A stretch of DNA of 64,000 nucleotides from Elgaria multicarinata webbii (Eukaryota; Chordata; Lepidosauria; Squamata; Anguidae): NCBI RefSeq assembly GCF_023053635.1, contig NC_086178.1, forward strand, positions 33,717,226 to 33,781,225, written 5' to 3'. Shown here piece after piece: positions 47,054 to 61,600 of this stretch (positions are counted from its first letter, which is position 1; each line of letters begins with the position of its first letter). The notes beneath the pieces are model-generated. The model was not told the DNA's origin. It did not search any database and saw only the letters and a program-made list of their open reading frames with translations. The position numbers were made by a program, and so were the translations under genes.

Positions 47054-50000
47054 GAAGAGAGTGCCTTCTCCCTTTCCAACCTGCCCACTCTCTGAGTTTA
47101 TTAGAGGTGATTCCGCATGGACCTATGGCCTGAGTAGAGTCCACCAGGAGAAGAGCATTGAGTGTGGTGGCCGTTTCTCTATGGAACTCCCTGCCCCTGG
47201 AGGTCAGGCAGGCCCAACACCGTGCTACTTCCACCGCCTCCTGAAAAACATTCCTCAACTGACCAACCACTGTTTTTATTGGTATTCTGTTTTACATTGA
47301 TGAATTCAAAATGCTGTTTTAAACTTTCAATCTTTTTACTATTTTATTCCTATGTTCACAGTTACTATTATAGAACAGGGTTGGGCAACCTGTGCCCCTC
47401 CAGCTGTTTTGGCCTACAACTCCCATTGTTCCTCACTATTGGCTATGCCAGCTAACACTGAGGGGAGTTGTAGGGCAACACATCTAAAGGGCCACAAGTT
47501 GCCCACCCCTGTTACAGAGTAATATTATTTATTAGAGTAATACTTACAGATAGTTGCGGCTCCTGGACCATATGTGTATTCTGTCCCATGCAATGTCTTT
47601 AGTTCTTTACTGGCAGCTTTAGCAAGGGCATTCTACAGAGAGAAAGTAAGCAATGTTAGGCATTCAGGAGTTTACTCACAAAATCTGAGCCAAAATTTGC
47701 TCGTTTGTTTTAGTAACCAGAAATTATTTGTGTTTTTTATACATGTTCTTGTTTTAGACATATTCATGTTCTCAATCCTTTACCTCCAGGGTAATTCTAC
47801 TAGTGTCAATGGGAGTGCTGTGGTGGAAAGTGACAAAATAATTGATGTAAATGATTGTCTCTGCAAACCTCACATTATTATGAGATGTCTAGCCACGTTT
47901 ACCTTTTGTTTGTATTGCAGTCATATTAATAGGCCACTTGCTCTCCACTGTGATCACAAAAATGGCAATCTGGCCTGTGTGGTAGGATGCAGGTTCACGC
48001 ATATGTTCACACATGCATACTAACGTAAATAGATTCCAGAGATTCCAGCAGTAAGTTCAATGTCATCCCAGGCTCTTAGACATGAGTCTTCTGCCAAATA
48101 TTTTTGCTTGGACACTAGAATTTTCAAACTAATGAGGATTTTAAAAAAATGCTTACTTGGTATGGTTCCTGACAATTTAAAAAAATATTTGAGCCTAATA
48201 CAGTACTCACCTCTTTGACTGTCCCCCCCTCCACCAATTACAGTACATAAAACAGATTTACAGATAGTGGATGGCTTTTAAGAAAACTACACATTGTTGT
48301 TGTTTACCGATATTCTTGCTGCATCTTGAAGTTTGCACTTAAACAGCTTTGTGCCTTTGGACAGTTAATAGATTAGAAGGAATAGCTTTATCATTGTTGC
48401 CCATATTACCAGTTCAGGTTTGCTATAGTGAAACCACTGCTGGTTTAAACTTCACCAGGAAACTGATTGAGATCTGTCAGATGCTGTTTGAACTAAACTG
48501 CCATTGTTATATCTAGCACACTGATCTTCATGATGGGGTGGGGGTGAGGAATGACACAACTCAACTGTCTAGGTCCAACATTGAAGCCTAACAACTTGAT
48601 TATGAAGCTGCTGTATATTATTGACAAGGGGGAATTACTTTGGCACCACCACTACTCAGATCCTGATTAGACCATGGGAATTCATCTGGCTCTGTTTTCT
48701 GTAAAGGTGTGCTACATGGATTTGTATGCCTCTCTCCTAGGTTAATCTTGATGAATTTGTGGCTGCTTTACATAGCACACATGGCAATGGAGGTACCAAT
48801 GTATAACAGAAACATCAGAACTACTTGCTAATCTAGATCAAAGCTCTACCTAGTCCAGGGTTGGGTTTAAGTCAGAATCAGCCAGCACTCTAAAGGAGCC
48901 ATCCAATGTTCTGAACCATATCCCCAGAATAGGTTCAAACTGGTTCTGCCTGAAACCAAGAATGTATTCACAGCCCCACAGAAATCGGAACCACCAGCCT
49001 CCACTGGCCAAAACGTCTGGCAGGCCCCAAGTTGCTCACCCCTGTACTAGGCGTTGCTGGGATAACCAATTTAGAGTTATGGCTGGTTCCTGAAATCCAG
49101 AATGGATTCACAGCTCTATCAAAATCAGAGCCACCAGTCTCCATGGGTTTTTGCTTACAATTCCCATCATTCCTCACAATTGGCTTTGCTGGGAATTTTA
49201 GGCCAAAACACCTGGAGGGCCATAAGTTGCTCACCCCTGATCTAGTCCACCTAGCCTCTAATAGTGCCAGCCTAACAAAAACTGAGGCTGTTGGTGGATT
49301 TACCATACTCTGAGAAACATTACCAAATAATGATCATAAAAATATATCATACAAATATGGAAATATTCCTGAAAGCATCAGAAATTCTATGTCATGAAGT
49401 GGATAATACCTATTAATTGAAAAAGAGAAAAATGAACAAAGTGTTTCTGTAACTAGAAAAAAGAAGTTAGGTATTTCCTCAGGTCCAGAAATTCCTCATC
49501 AATTCACCTCGGTTTCTACAGAGAAATCAGATATCACTTTAGTTTTAGACTTTTGGCATTTACAACCAGGTATCCTCCATTCTATAAAGTTTCCAATCAT
49601 TATTTCTCTCTCATTTAAACACAAGTAAGGGCCAAACAAGTTGGATTCATATTCACTGGAACAGATGGGACCATAGGATGATCTAAACAAGAACCTTGGC
49701 CAAAGTATGAGCAATTTCAAACTAAAATCTGAAGTGTTTCTCAGAAAGAAGGGATTAAATATACTCACATGTTTTTTTCCTAGGTCAGTATAAATATATA
49801 TTTTTTTAAAAGAACTGAAGGAAAGTCTGTTGCAAAGACAACACAGACAGTTGATTCTTACCAAAGAGTATTGTTTAAGAGTTGTGGGAAGGAAGATTGC
49901 TTTAGTTCATCCAATGGGGAAACATTTTTGAATAGTAGTTATTGTGTGTGTCCATGTGAGCATATGAGTGGATGCATACACATGCAAGTGTCAGGGGTGC

Positions 50001-53000
50001 AATAAAATGAATTGTGGAAGGAGTTGTGAAATCTAGGAAATGTACTTTTCATCAATTACACATTTCCCCCCCAAGAACCTATTGTGTAACGTATGTGAGA
50101 AATCTTGTGTCCCCATCTTCTCCTGCATTGGTGTGGGGAGAGGGGGTGGGGAGTGCCATTATCTTTGTGTTCAACTCATAAACACAAGTACTCGGTTTGT
50201 GGAAGCATGCAGGTTTACGGGAAGGAGCCAGGTGTGACTCATGGTTCTAAAGATAATGTTGGGAATATCCATGGATTCTTTCTGGCTGTCTCTATTCTGG
50301 AAGCATTTGGCAACGAGGCAGTCCTCAGAGGAATTTAGACTACCCTATGAGTTATTCAAAACAAGGACTGCTGGAAAACAAAGGAAGCAGCTATTTCTGC
50401 ATTCCATCATTTGAAAATGTTTACTTGGGTTGGAGCTACTTCTAGACAGAGGGGTCCTAGCGCTATCAGAAGGCATGGTGGAGCTACTTCATCTTTTCTT
50501 TCTAAATGGATTTTCTGTGGTAAAAACAAAAACAAAAAAAGATTAAAGAAATTATGGGGAAACATGGGAAGTTTACAACTGGGTGACAATGTGTCACAAC
50601 TCAGGTGCATTATTTTGTCTGATGCAAAGACAATCCAGGACAACTCAAGTCCATTTTCTTTAATACAATGAAAGACCAAGAAGTGCCTCATCTGATGAAG
50701 TAGGGCTCATGCCACAATGTGTCTAAGGCACCACAAGACTCTTTGTTACTGTTCATATTCACATTGTGACTCATGGCAACTGTTTTTTTCACCAGACAGA
50801 ACTTAGGTGTCTGAAAATATCAAAGGAGTTTAAAAGAATTTTGAGGTTCATTAGGGCCAACCTACTACAAAATGGATGCCCCAGTGCATGCTTTTCTATC
50901 TCCTCTTAAGAAATCCTCACAGGAAAGAAAATGTATTCTCCCAGGATGGCATCTCAAGAGCATAGCCTCTTTCAGACATTCACTGAATACAATGTGGAGC
51001 AGGGGGAGAATAAATTAAAACATGCTCGTTTCCTGTGCTTCTCACTTCTGTGCATTCATCTAAAGCAAGACTGGACAGCTTCAGTGATTTCTGCCCCTGC
51101 CCCAGGAACCTTTTGCAGGCTGCATTCCTGCTGCCGGCACTCTGCAGAATTCCATGGGGTGGCAGCAAAGAAAAAAAAATGGCAGCAAACTACCGTGGAG
51201 ATATAAAGCGGCCCAATTTAGCTTGTTCTCAAGCTAAATTTGATTGATTTACTATTTTGTAGTAGTAAATGGCTGTTTTGTTTGTTTTGTCTTGTCTTGT
51301 CAGTGTTGCAGAGTGGTTTGAGTGTTGGACTGGGACTTGGGAGACCCAGGTCTCTTAATCCCCACTCAACCATAATGCTCAGTGGATGACTTGGGACAGT
51401 CACTGACCCTTAGCCTAACCTACCTCACAAAGTTGTTGTGAGGATAATTGACTCCTGGGAGGAAAAGCATGATATAAATGTAACAAATAGATAAATATAA
51501 CAATTGCATGGCACAGAGCCTACGCAAGTACAAACCGTGTAAATGTATGCCAGGCACTGATCTGACTTTCAGGTGAATTTGGAAGCAGTGAGTGTGAGCT
51601 TATTTCTTCCCCATGCATCTCAGTGAACATTTGAAAAGATCTCGAGCCTTCATATGTACAAAAGCATTAAGCTAGCTTCAAAAAGATATGAGTGTGGAAA
51701 GCGATGTTAATAATGATAAACGGGCATGTCAAAGACTGTAGATTGACCACACATCTTATCACACGTGGAAAAAGATGAACTGGCAGCCTCTGTTTTCTTT
51801 AACGGATTAGATGTCAGAATAAAAACAAGATAAGATAATGCTTTGATAAATCTTCCAGAATGATTTATGGGACATTCACATAAAGGCTACAAATGGCCCT
51901 ATTAAGAATTGTTTCTAGGCAGAACTCAGAATCTCCCCTCTTATGCATATTTACAACACCATGAAAATTGATGGCACTATATAAATAATAATAATAATTA
52001 TTATTATTAATAATAATACTTTGAAATAAGTGTCACTTGGTTCAGTGTGGCCAGTTATAGGAAGGTTGCATTTGAGGGCAACCTAAAGCTGCAATCCTAT
52101 GCACACACACCCGTCACCACAATAAGTCCGAACGAACCAAAGATGTATAGGCTTCCGCTGCAAGTAACATTTACGATATAATATATCACACTACGTGACA
52201 TCTTTCTCATTTCTTAGACTTAAAAAAACACCACTCAAACAAAACAGAAACAAAACAAAACACATGCACAAAACTCCCATACCGATTCCGTATAATGTTG
52301 AAGCCAATGGCAAGATTCCCATTGGTTCGTTGTAATATAGATCTGGACTGTACTCTGTTTCTGCTACTGTATTTTGGTTAAGCTGTCAGAATTTATTTTT
52401 TTAAAGTTTGAACTTTCTGGCTTTTGATTAATCAACCAAAAGATTAAATGTAAATATATTTACACTTTGCAAAAACTCCATGAAGCTCCCTTTCTGAAGC
52501 TCTTGATAACATAGAGGTAGGAGATTGTCTTTAGTTGCTAAAAAAGTATCTGCTCATTTTAGGCGATCCCCTTGTTTTGTATACAGAACAAATATAAAAT
52601 AAAAAAGAATCAAAAAGAAAATCTTCACTTCCCACTTTGCATCTAATTTGAAAAAAGGTAGAAGCCTTTGGTAAAGGTAGAAGCCAGCAGCTATGTAAAC
52701 AGCCACAGAGCAGGAAATCACAGGAGCAATGTATTTGGTCATATTTGGACATGATCCAGAAAACTGTGCAAAAGAACATTAAGAAATTTCTGAATCTGAA
52801 ATTAATGCATTTTGTGGGACATGCTTTGTCTGGAATCCACTTAGGGTGGTCATCCAAAATGGGAAGTGCATCACCAAACAAGAGGACACCAGTCTGCATC
52901 ACATTTACATATGCAAACTTATATGTTTAGCAGCACATTTAGAAGTAATAACTATAATTTAAATAGACATACAATACATTTCATCACAGTGGGGAAGATT

Positions 53001-53640
53001 GTGATCAAGTGAGCTGTGTTGTGCTCAGTCTGCTGTCCAGGTGTTAACTGTTGATGGGCAACTTTAAGGCCCTCCTTGGTCTCTCCTTCTTATGGTTCTC
53101 CAACTTTAAACCAGACTTGGACTGGACAGCCGATCAACTAGATAATACCTTTGGACAGAGGACTGTCCTTTGCCAGCTCTCCAAAAAAAGGGGACTGTCG
53201 TCTGTAAGGAGGACACCTTGCCATTTTAGATTCAGTTCTAAGAAGTACGTAACTAGTTTCATGCACCTAAGGAGACTTTGGGCTTGGGTTTATTGAATAT
53301 CACGCCACATGGCAAAGCAGTTTGAAAACTCTGTGGACTTTCAAGCGCAATAGTTTGTAACATGGCATGGGAGTCTGCTGTTGAAAGGAGTGAAAAAACA
53401 TCAAAAATTCCCACTGATCATGCTCAGATCCTTGAGTATGCCTAAAGTAGTTTTTTGGATCCTGGCCTATGTTTCTCTTTTGACTTAGACCAAACAACAA
53501 TGTGTGAAATTAGAAACAAATTTATGTTTTTGGTCAGAATTAAAGAAAAACAGAATGAGGGAGAAACGACTCCAGTTCTCTGGAATAATCACAACTAAAA
53601 CTTTGTAGCTTGCAGAAAGACACCATCTAGTATAACAACA

Positions 53641-53692
<52 letters not shown>

Positions 53693-55592
53693 ATTCTTTT
53701 TTAATGGAAAAAGAGAGGATTCTCTTGCCAGATGTCCAGGGCAAAACCATTAATCTGTCCTTACGCTCCATTTCAGCTTCAAAATCCTGATATTTCCACT
53801 TGGGAAACATCATAAATCTGTCAGAATTCAACAGCAGTTTAGGGCCAGATTTTGGTTTTGGCCTTGGGCCTCTGGCAGTTGAATGAGAGAATTAAAAATG
53901 CTCTTGATTTTTTTGTTTGTCATGTTGTGTTTAGTGCCAGCAACGTCTACTCTTTAACTGAAGTAATTTTCTTCTGTGAATGTTATTGCTCTTTTAAATG
54001 GAAAAGGGACCACCCTCAGAAAAAAATCTATTAACAATGAAAAAATGCATCAGTGTATATGATGTTCCCAAATCTACACCAGGCAGGATATAATACTTTG
54101 AAAACATTTTGAAAACTGTATACAGAGTGTGTCCTGGGCCCCAACAGTTGTTAATAGTGTTATAAACCCATTCAAAGCAGTAGTTTAGAGCCTGCCCTAG
54201 GCTTTGAGCATTTCAAGGGAATGTCTTGAACATCTCTTCACAAGGAATATACGTCCATTGCTATTTCTGTGAATCAGCCCAGATAGTTAGTGAACGAATT
54301 CCACTTCTCAGGGTGTCCCTTTACATTAAAAGACTGATAGAAGTTTGGAAGGATTAATTGAAAATGGGACTATTGTTTTCCTTTGTCATTGTACATCTTC
54401 TACGTAGTACTCAGCTCCCAGTTGGAGCTAAATATGAGTGCTAAAATATTAGAAGTGACAGTTGGTGGAATGTATTATAGAATGTGGAATGTATTATAGA
54501 GTAAGTCCCATTGAACTGAGTGCTACTTTCCTCTGAGTAAACTTTCTTAGGACTGCATTGTAAAATGATAAGGCAGATTGTACATCACAAAAAAACTAGT
54601 TTGTTTTAGGCCACAGTGAGTTGTGGCACATGCTAACTGTCCATGAGCATCTGTTCTGTAACCCAACCCTGCTCATAGGTTCTCATGTTGTCTGAACTTG
54701 GTGAGGCTGGGTTGTTGGCATAGTTAACAAACTATCTGCAACCCTAAAACAGCCCCTGGGTTCTGAGTGGTTTGTTAACAATTGAACAACCCACCCATGC
54801 CAGGTTTGGACAACATGAAAATCTACCAGTGTGGGCTGGGTTACAGAATGGGTGCATGTGGGCACCTGGCACATGCCAAAAGTCACGTTGGCTTAAATAA
54901 GGCAACAAGGTTCATAGAACCATAGAATAACAGAAGTGGAAGGGGCCTACAAGGCCATCGAGTCCAACCCCCTGCTCAATGCAGGAATCTACCTCAAAGC
55001 ATCCCTGACAGATGGTTGTCCAGCTGTCTCTTGGATGCCTCTAGTGTGGGAGAGCCCACAACCTCCCTAGGTAACTGATTCCATTGTCGTACTGCTCTAA
55101 CAGTCAGGAAGTTTTTCCTGATGTCCAGCTGGAATCTGGCTTCCTTTAACTTGAGCCCGTTATTCCGTGCCCTGCACTCTGGGAGGATCGAGAAGATCAA
55201 ATTGATTGTGTGAATTTGGCCACTGTGTTGAACCCTGGGTTCCAAATCTGGTTTTTCTCTCCCCCAACAAGTGAAATTATGTTCTTGAATTTATGAGACA
55301 TATAAACTGGGCCTCCTATGCAAGCAAGATAAAGTAAACTGCTATTTTCAATACACTAGGAAATGCAGTACAACCCACTTCTGAAAGCAAAGCATTTGAA
55401 TAATGGAGTTTTGCTTATTAAAATGTGGTTGTGCACTTGATCATGTTTTTGTAACTGTTTATGTGATTGTGTGAATGAAAGCTGATTTGAGCAAACTGCA
55501 GAAGTTGTATAGAAAACACTTGACTCTGACGTTGCAACTATAATATATTGAATTACGACACTATAAGCAAAAGCAGAATGGAGTCAAACAGA

Positions 55593-55678
<86 letters not shown>

Positions 55679-58600
55679 CCACTGTGTCTGAATCTGCCGT
55701 GATCACATTGGCTTACTACCAGTTTTTTCATCACATTTCCCCCAATCATTTTAGCATTCTGCTCCCATTTCTGTCCGGATTATCTTTTAGAGTTCAAATC
55801 TACAAAGGGCTGCAACTCAACCCCAAGTCATATTAATTTTTAAAGAGTATAAACCACACCTCCATCCTGTTAAGGCGACACACATAAAATGACAGAAAAG
55901 CAGTACATTGCAAACAGCGGGGCTGTTCAGACAACACGCTAAGCCATGTTTAGGCTGCTAACCCTTTTGTAGCAAATAGTTTGTGAGCATGTTTAAACCA
56001 TAGTTATGTTTGAACGGTAGGTCAGTCTCTGTTGTAATGTGCTGAATTTCCTTTTTAATAAAATTCATTAATACTGCCCTTGCCTAAGTATATATCTCAA
56101 TTATTTTAACTTCTCAGAGTTCAAAGAGTAAAAAACAAAGCCTCATATTGAAGGACATTTTAGAGCTAAGCAAAGAATTTACCAAAGGTTCACCACAGCC
56201 ACGTTAACTTTAGAATAGCCATTTAGTTTCTACTTACCAATTCCACATTGTTCTTTGTCAGTTCGTATGTATAAGAGTAAGGATACAGCAGCATTTGGGA
56301 ATAGGAGTGAATGGTCAAGTAAGCCTTAATGGTTGACTTGTGTTCACGAATGAAATCAGCCAACGCCTTGGTCTCCCTCTGCGATTCAGGTGCACTGCCA
56401 CAATAAGTGTCAAAACATGGGTCTCTTGAGGCACCAACAGCTGTACGCAGCAGCAAGAGAAAACATTAATGAGTAGAACAAAGTGCACAACAACCAAGTT
56501 ATAGAGTAGTCTTCCGCAACCTGGTGTCTTCCAAATGGGTTGGATTGCAACTCCCATCATTCCCAGGCAGAATGGCCAAGTTACACTCCAGCATCTGAAG
56601 AGGACCAGGGCCAGATCTACACCAAGCAGGATATGACACTTTGAAAACATTTTGAAAACGGTGTATGAAGTGTGTCCTGGGCCCCAACCATTGTCACTAC
56701 TGTTATAAACCATTTTAAAGCAGTAGTGTAGATCCTGCCCAGGGAAAAAAATAGAAAAAATAGAAAAAAATAAAATGAAATTAAAGGATTGGTTGAGAGA
56801 AATGAATACAAGAGAAGATATGGAAGAGGTTCTAAAAAATAAAAAAATTAACCTGGTTAGAGTATAGGCAATTGGAACAGTGGACTAAAAAGTGGGTAAG
56901 AGAAAATAGAGAGTGTAGAGAAATGACGAAGTTTGAGGAACTAATAGTTAAAAGAGAAAAATGTAAGGGAGAAAGTTCAGTGTTAAAAGGGTTAATGAGT
57001 GAAATATATAAAATATTGTTGGAGAAAGGGTCGATGGATAGTTCAGGAAAAATGGTATGGGAGACAGATTTGAATGTACAAATAGGACAACAGAGCTGGG
57101 AGGGACTTTGGAAACAAAGAGTGTTGAGAAGTATGTCAGTGAGAATAAAAGAGAATTATTTCAAAATTATATGGAGGTGGTACCTAACCCCGATAAGATT
57201 GAATAAGATAAATAATCAGCATTCAGCAAACTGTTGGAGAGGTTGTGGGGAAAAAGGAACGTATTTACATATGTGGTGGGAATGCAAATATGTACAAAGA
57301 TTGTGGAAGATGGTGTTTTTGGAGATTGAAGAAATAGTGGGAATGAAGATAGAACAAACACCAAAAGTTGCATTACTGTCACTATTTGAAGATTTAAAAT
57401 GTGGAAAAGAAATTAAAGAATTGATATCGAGTTTGCTGACTGCAGCACGATTGATGGTAGCTAGGAACTGGAAGATTCAAGGGGAATATTCTATTGAAGA
57501 ATGGTATAAAGAAGTATGGGATATAGCCATTAATGATAAATTGACTTGTAATATTAAGTGGAGAAGAGGTATAGCTAAAACAAATGATTTTGAAGGAATT
57601 TGGAAACAGTTCCTAATATTTGTGTTGTCTAAGGGAAGTGGGAAACCGCCAACAGAAGAAAGTATGAGATTTTGGAATCAGGAATGAGATCCCGAGGTGG
57701 GGGGTGCACTTATATGTTAAGATTGATTATGTTATGATACGATACTCTGTAATCAACATTTATTCAACATGTATGTAGTATATTGTTGTTGTTGTTTTAT
57801 TGTAATGATGTATGTTTAAGTAATGTGGAAAAGCAATAAAAATTATATATATAAAAAAAGAAATTTGTGACAGATAACTGGTGCAAACCAAATAAATAAA
57901 TAAAAAATAAATAAATAAAATGTTTTATAACGGTAGTGACAACTGTTGGGGCCCAGGACACACTCCATATACAGTTTTCAAAATGTTTTCAAAGTGTCAT
58001 ATCCTGCTTGGTGTAGATCTGGCCCAGGTTGAGCAAGGCTGTTATAGGTAGTTGTCCCAAATGTCAGCAGAAGGTTATTTTTCAAGTTTCCTATCAATTT
58101 AGAATAAGATCAAATGCATTGTGGGGACGAAGAACAATGTTTCATGTTTGCATATCACTTTCAAGTGTTAAAAGCACTTCACAGGCATTATTTAGTTATA
58201 ACTCTGTAATGTAATTACCAGCTTGACTCGTGCAGAGAGCATTTGCGTGCTAGTATTTTATTTCTAAGTATTATAGATTTTGTTATACACACAGGGGTGG
58301 CTGCTGTGGGCACCTGGGAAAGCTGGGTGCAAGGCTGACTGAGAGTTCATTGGACTCCCCCGGTCCCAGCTTCTTCCCCCCAGTCCCTCCCAGCTGCTCT
58401 CCCCTGCTCCCTCCCAGCCGCTCCCCCTTGCTCACTCCTAGCCACTGCCCCTCGCCCATCTGGCCACTGACCTGCAGGACTTACCTGAAGCCTCTGTGCA
58501 TGCTGGCGAGCCGCCCAGAGTTCTCTACACAAAACCTCCTTTACAATATTAAATCTAAGACAGCCCAGAGAGGAGGCTGGGTGGCTTGGTGGCACACACA

Positions 58601-61600
58601 GAGGCCTCAGGTAACTCCTGTGGGCAAGCAAGCGGGTGGGGGGCAACGGCTGGCCCAATGCCATTTGGTTGCTTCGGCAATGATATGGTTCAATTGGAGA
58701 ACTGAGACAGAGAGTGAGAACAGCTCACCTAAGCTTAGCTAGTGAGTAGCACAGACAAAATGCATACTTATTAAAGAATATAAGAATATGAGACTGAGGG
58801 TCCATATAGTCCAGCACTCTGTTCACACAGTAGCTAACCAGCTGTCGACCAGGAACCCACAAGCAGGACCCAAGTGTAGCAGAACCCTCCTATTCATGTT
58901 CCCCAGCAACTGGTGTACATTGGCATACTGCCTCTGATACTAGAGGTAGCAAATTATTGCCTCTGCTACTGGAGGTAACAACTTTCTGCCTCTGGTACTG
59001 GAGGTATTTGTTTATATTATTTACTTATATTATATTTATATTATATCATATTATTTAGTTAGCTTGTATCTCACCTTTCTGCCCAAAAAGCACATTCAAG
59101 GTGGCTATCAATAAAATCCAGATTTAAAAACAAAATCTTAATTAAAACATAACAAACTTCCTCATTCATGGCTCAGTCTCCTAGGGTTTTCTATACTAGG
59201 CTTTTATCCGACACCTTTACAGGGCTTTAGTTCTGCTTTCAGATTCTTTGTGGGAAAGAGAAGGGCACCTTTACACATGTAGTTTTCTGAGGGATTTCTG
59301 TTCTAAGTCATTGTAGATGTTTCATTATACAACCGCTAGATGGTGCTGTGGTATAGTGGAATTGCATAAATACACTAGACCTCTATGGCAATATAATACA
59401 AGATGCCAACTTCCCCTGAAAAGAAAAAAAAGCTGTGGGACAACCTGGAGGTTGACGACATTGTGTAAAGGACATGCAAACTTCCATGAGGGACTGATCA
59501 TGAGTGCATGATAAATGCCTCATGTAGAGATGCCCTTAGACACTACACTGCACCAGTTCTCATGTTACATGCAGATGTGTGCAATGGAGCCCCAGTACTT
59601 TTTAAAAAGGAAAGTCATTTTGGAAGTTGGACTTGATTTATTTTTCATAATCACCATTTCTCCACTCTAAACAGCCCCTCCATGTGGCTCCCAAAGCTCA
59701 TGGTTATAAATGTGTGTTTACTTTCCTCTGCTTCTCCAATTAAAACACCACTCCCTCAACAGCTGTTTTCCTGTTTTTTAAGATCTAGCCCTGGGTTTCT
59801 GCCTTCTACAGAAGGCCTTTAATCACAGAAAGCCCCTCCACATGTTTCGGGAAGCCCTGCCAACAGGGGGAAATCCAACATCGGATCCTCCCCCCTCTTC
59901 TATCCCTACCTGCTCCCCTGGAAAGCACCATGGCAGCTGCTTTTTGAGGTTAGAAAAGCAACCTCGGATGACATCACAGAGGTAAAAAAGAAAGGGGGGG
60001 GAAGGAAGGGGTATTTTAGTGGGTGGGGAAGGAAGAGGAGGGGAGAGGCCACAGTCTCTAGGATCCTATGACGTCTCACACCTGTCCCCACCCACCACTG
60101 GTAAATGAGTGAGATTTGCTCAGAGGCCCATCTAGCTGATATTTCTGCTTGTGAGGAGAAATGGGATATGAATTCACCTCCATCATGCTTCCTGCCCTTC
60201 AAGCCCAGCAAGCTATAGAATTTTCTGAGGCTTCCAAATTTAGAGACTTCTGTCTAAAAAGCAGCAATTCCACAGGATTATGCCCTAAGGCTGCAATTCT
60301 GTACCCATTTATCTGGGAGTAAGCCATGTTGAACTCAATGGGACTTAAATCTGAGCAGACATATATAAGGTTGCACTTTAAGACACAAGATCTGTATCTC
60401 TTTTTCCCTGACTGTTTCCTCATTACATGGAATCAGCTTCAAGGACTCAAAACCATGGAGCACTGGACTAAGTTTCCATGGGTGTTTAATCTCACAGGTA
60501 TTCTTCCTATTTCAGTTTCTTTCCACAGGAGAATGTCACAGTCTTAATAAAATCTTCATTCTTTGAAACTTTACGTTTCATGTTTGGCGGCTCAGCCTGT
60601 GCTATTTATTTCCATGAAGGCTAGGATTTTGAGAGGTTGAATTAGGGACTTGGAACCAAACTAGCATTGGTACTCCTAGCTCTGAGAATGAGTCAGTTAG
60701 AAGTGCCATTCTGCCATGCCCAGCACAGCCTGGGCGTGGGGAGGCCTTTGCATGTGGGGGAGAGGGACGAGACGTGCCCACCACCTATTGGCTGGGCACT
60801 GTTTGGGCCACCAGGCTGGGGGAGGGATACTGAGGCTATAAAAGCGAGCTCACCCCTCCCAGCCTCCTCTTGGTTTGCACGGCTCCCTCCCTTTAGGCAG
60901 TGTGAGTTTGCTGGTTGCCATTAGGGGGCCGACTAGGAATTTTTTACTCATGTTCTATTGTTCATGAGTTTTTTTGCCTACTCCACACTGCAAGACAGTG
61001 GGGGAGTATTAAATAGGTTGATTTGTCTGAATCTTAATTTGGTCACATTTGCTAATAGGCGGCTAGCTACAGGCATCCAGAGCGGGATTTTGCAATGGTG
61101 AACATTCACAGGCACTGTTAGGGTGACTGGAAAGATCTGAGGGTACCCAGCTTTGAGCCCCGCGGCCTGGCTGGGAAATAAGGCTTACCCTTGAGGCCAA
61201 CCCTTCTCACTCACCCAGAGCCCTGCGGCCTGGGTTGGGGGTGACACCGGAAGGTCTCCCTACCCCACAAGGGGCAGGCCCATGGGGAAGGTGAATTGCT
61301 CAGCGCCAACCTACGGGCCATGAATGGCTCATCTAACTTAGAAGGGCCTGGAAACAGGCCATACCGGATGCCCTATAGGATTTCCACCTTAGCAGATTTT
61401 TAATAAATGTGGCTGTAATGGCACCGACCTCACACAGAAGGCCTTGCCTAGCACACCCTTCTCAAGCCAAGTGCCACCTCTTGAAAAGCCTGAGGAAGGG
61501 GGTAAACACAACACAACCTCTCCCTTATATGTGAGGGAACAAGGTAAAGGGTTGGAAAATAGGTTCTATTACTGAGGTACTGAACTGCAGGTATATTGTT

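Noticed and set aside
47574-48023. 149-codon plus-strand frame over CPB1 exon 10
   Set aside because: Antisense to a clearly supported exon; no domain of its own.
55597-55676. Tyr-Ile/Cys-Val repeat 'proteins' across the GT/AT tract
   Set aside because: Translation of a microsatellite on both strands, not a gene.
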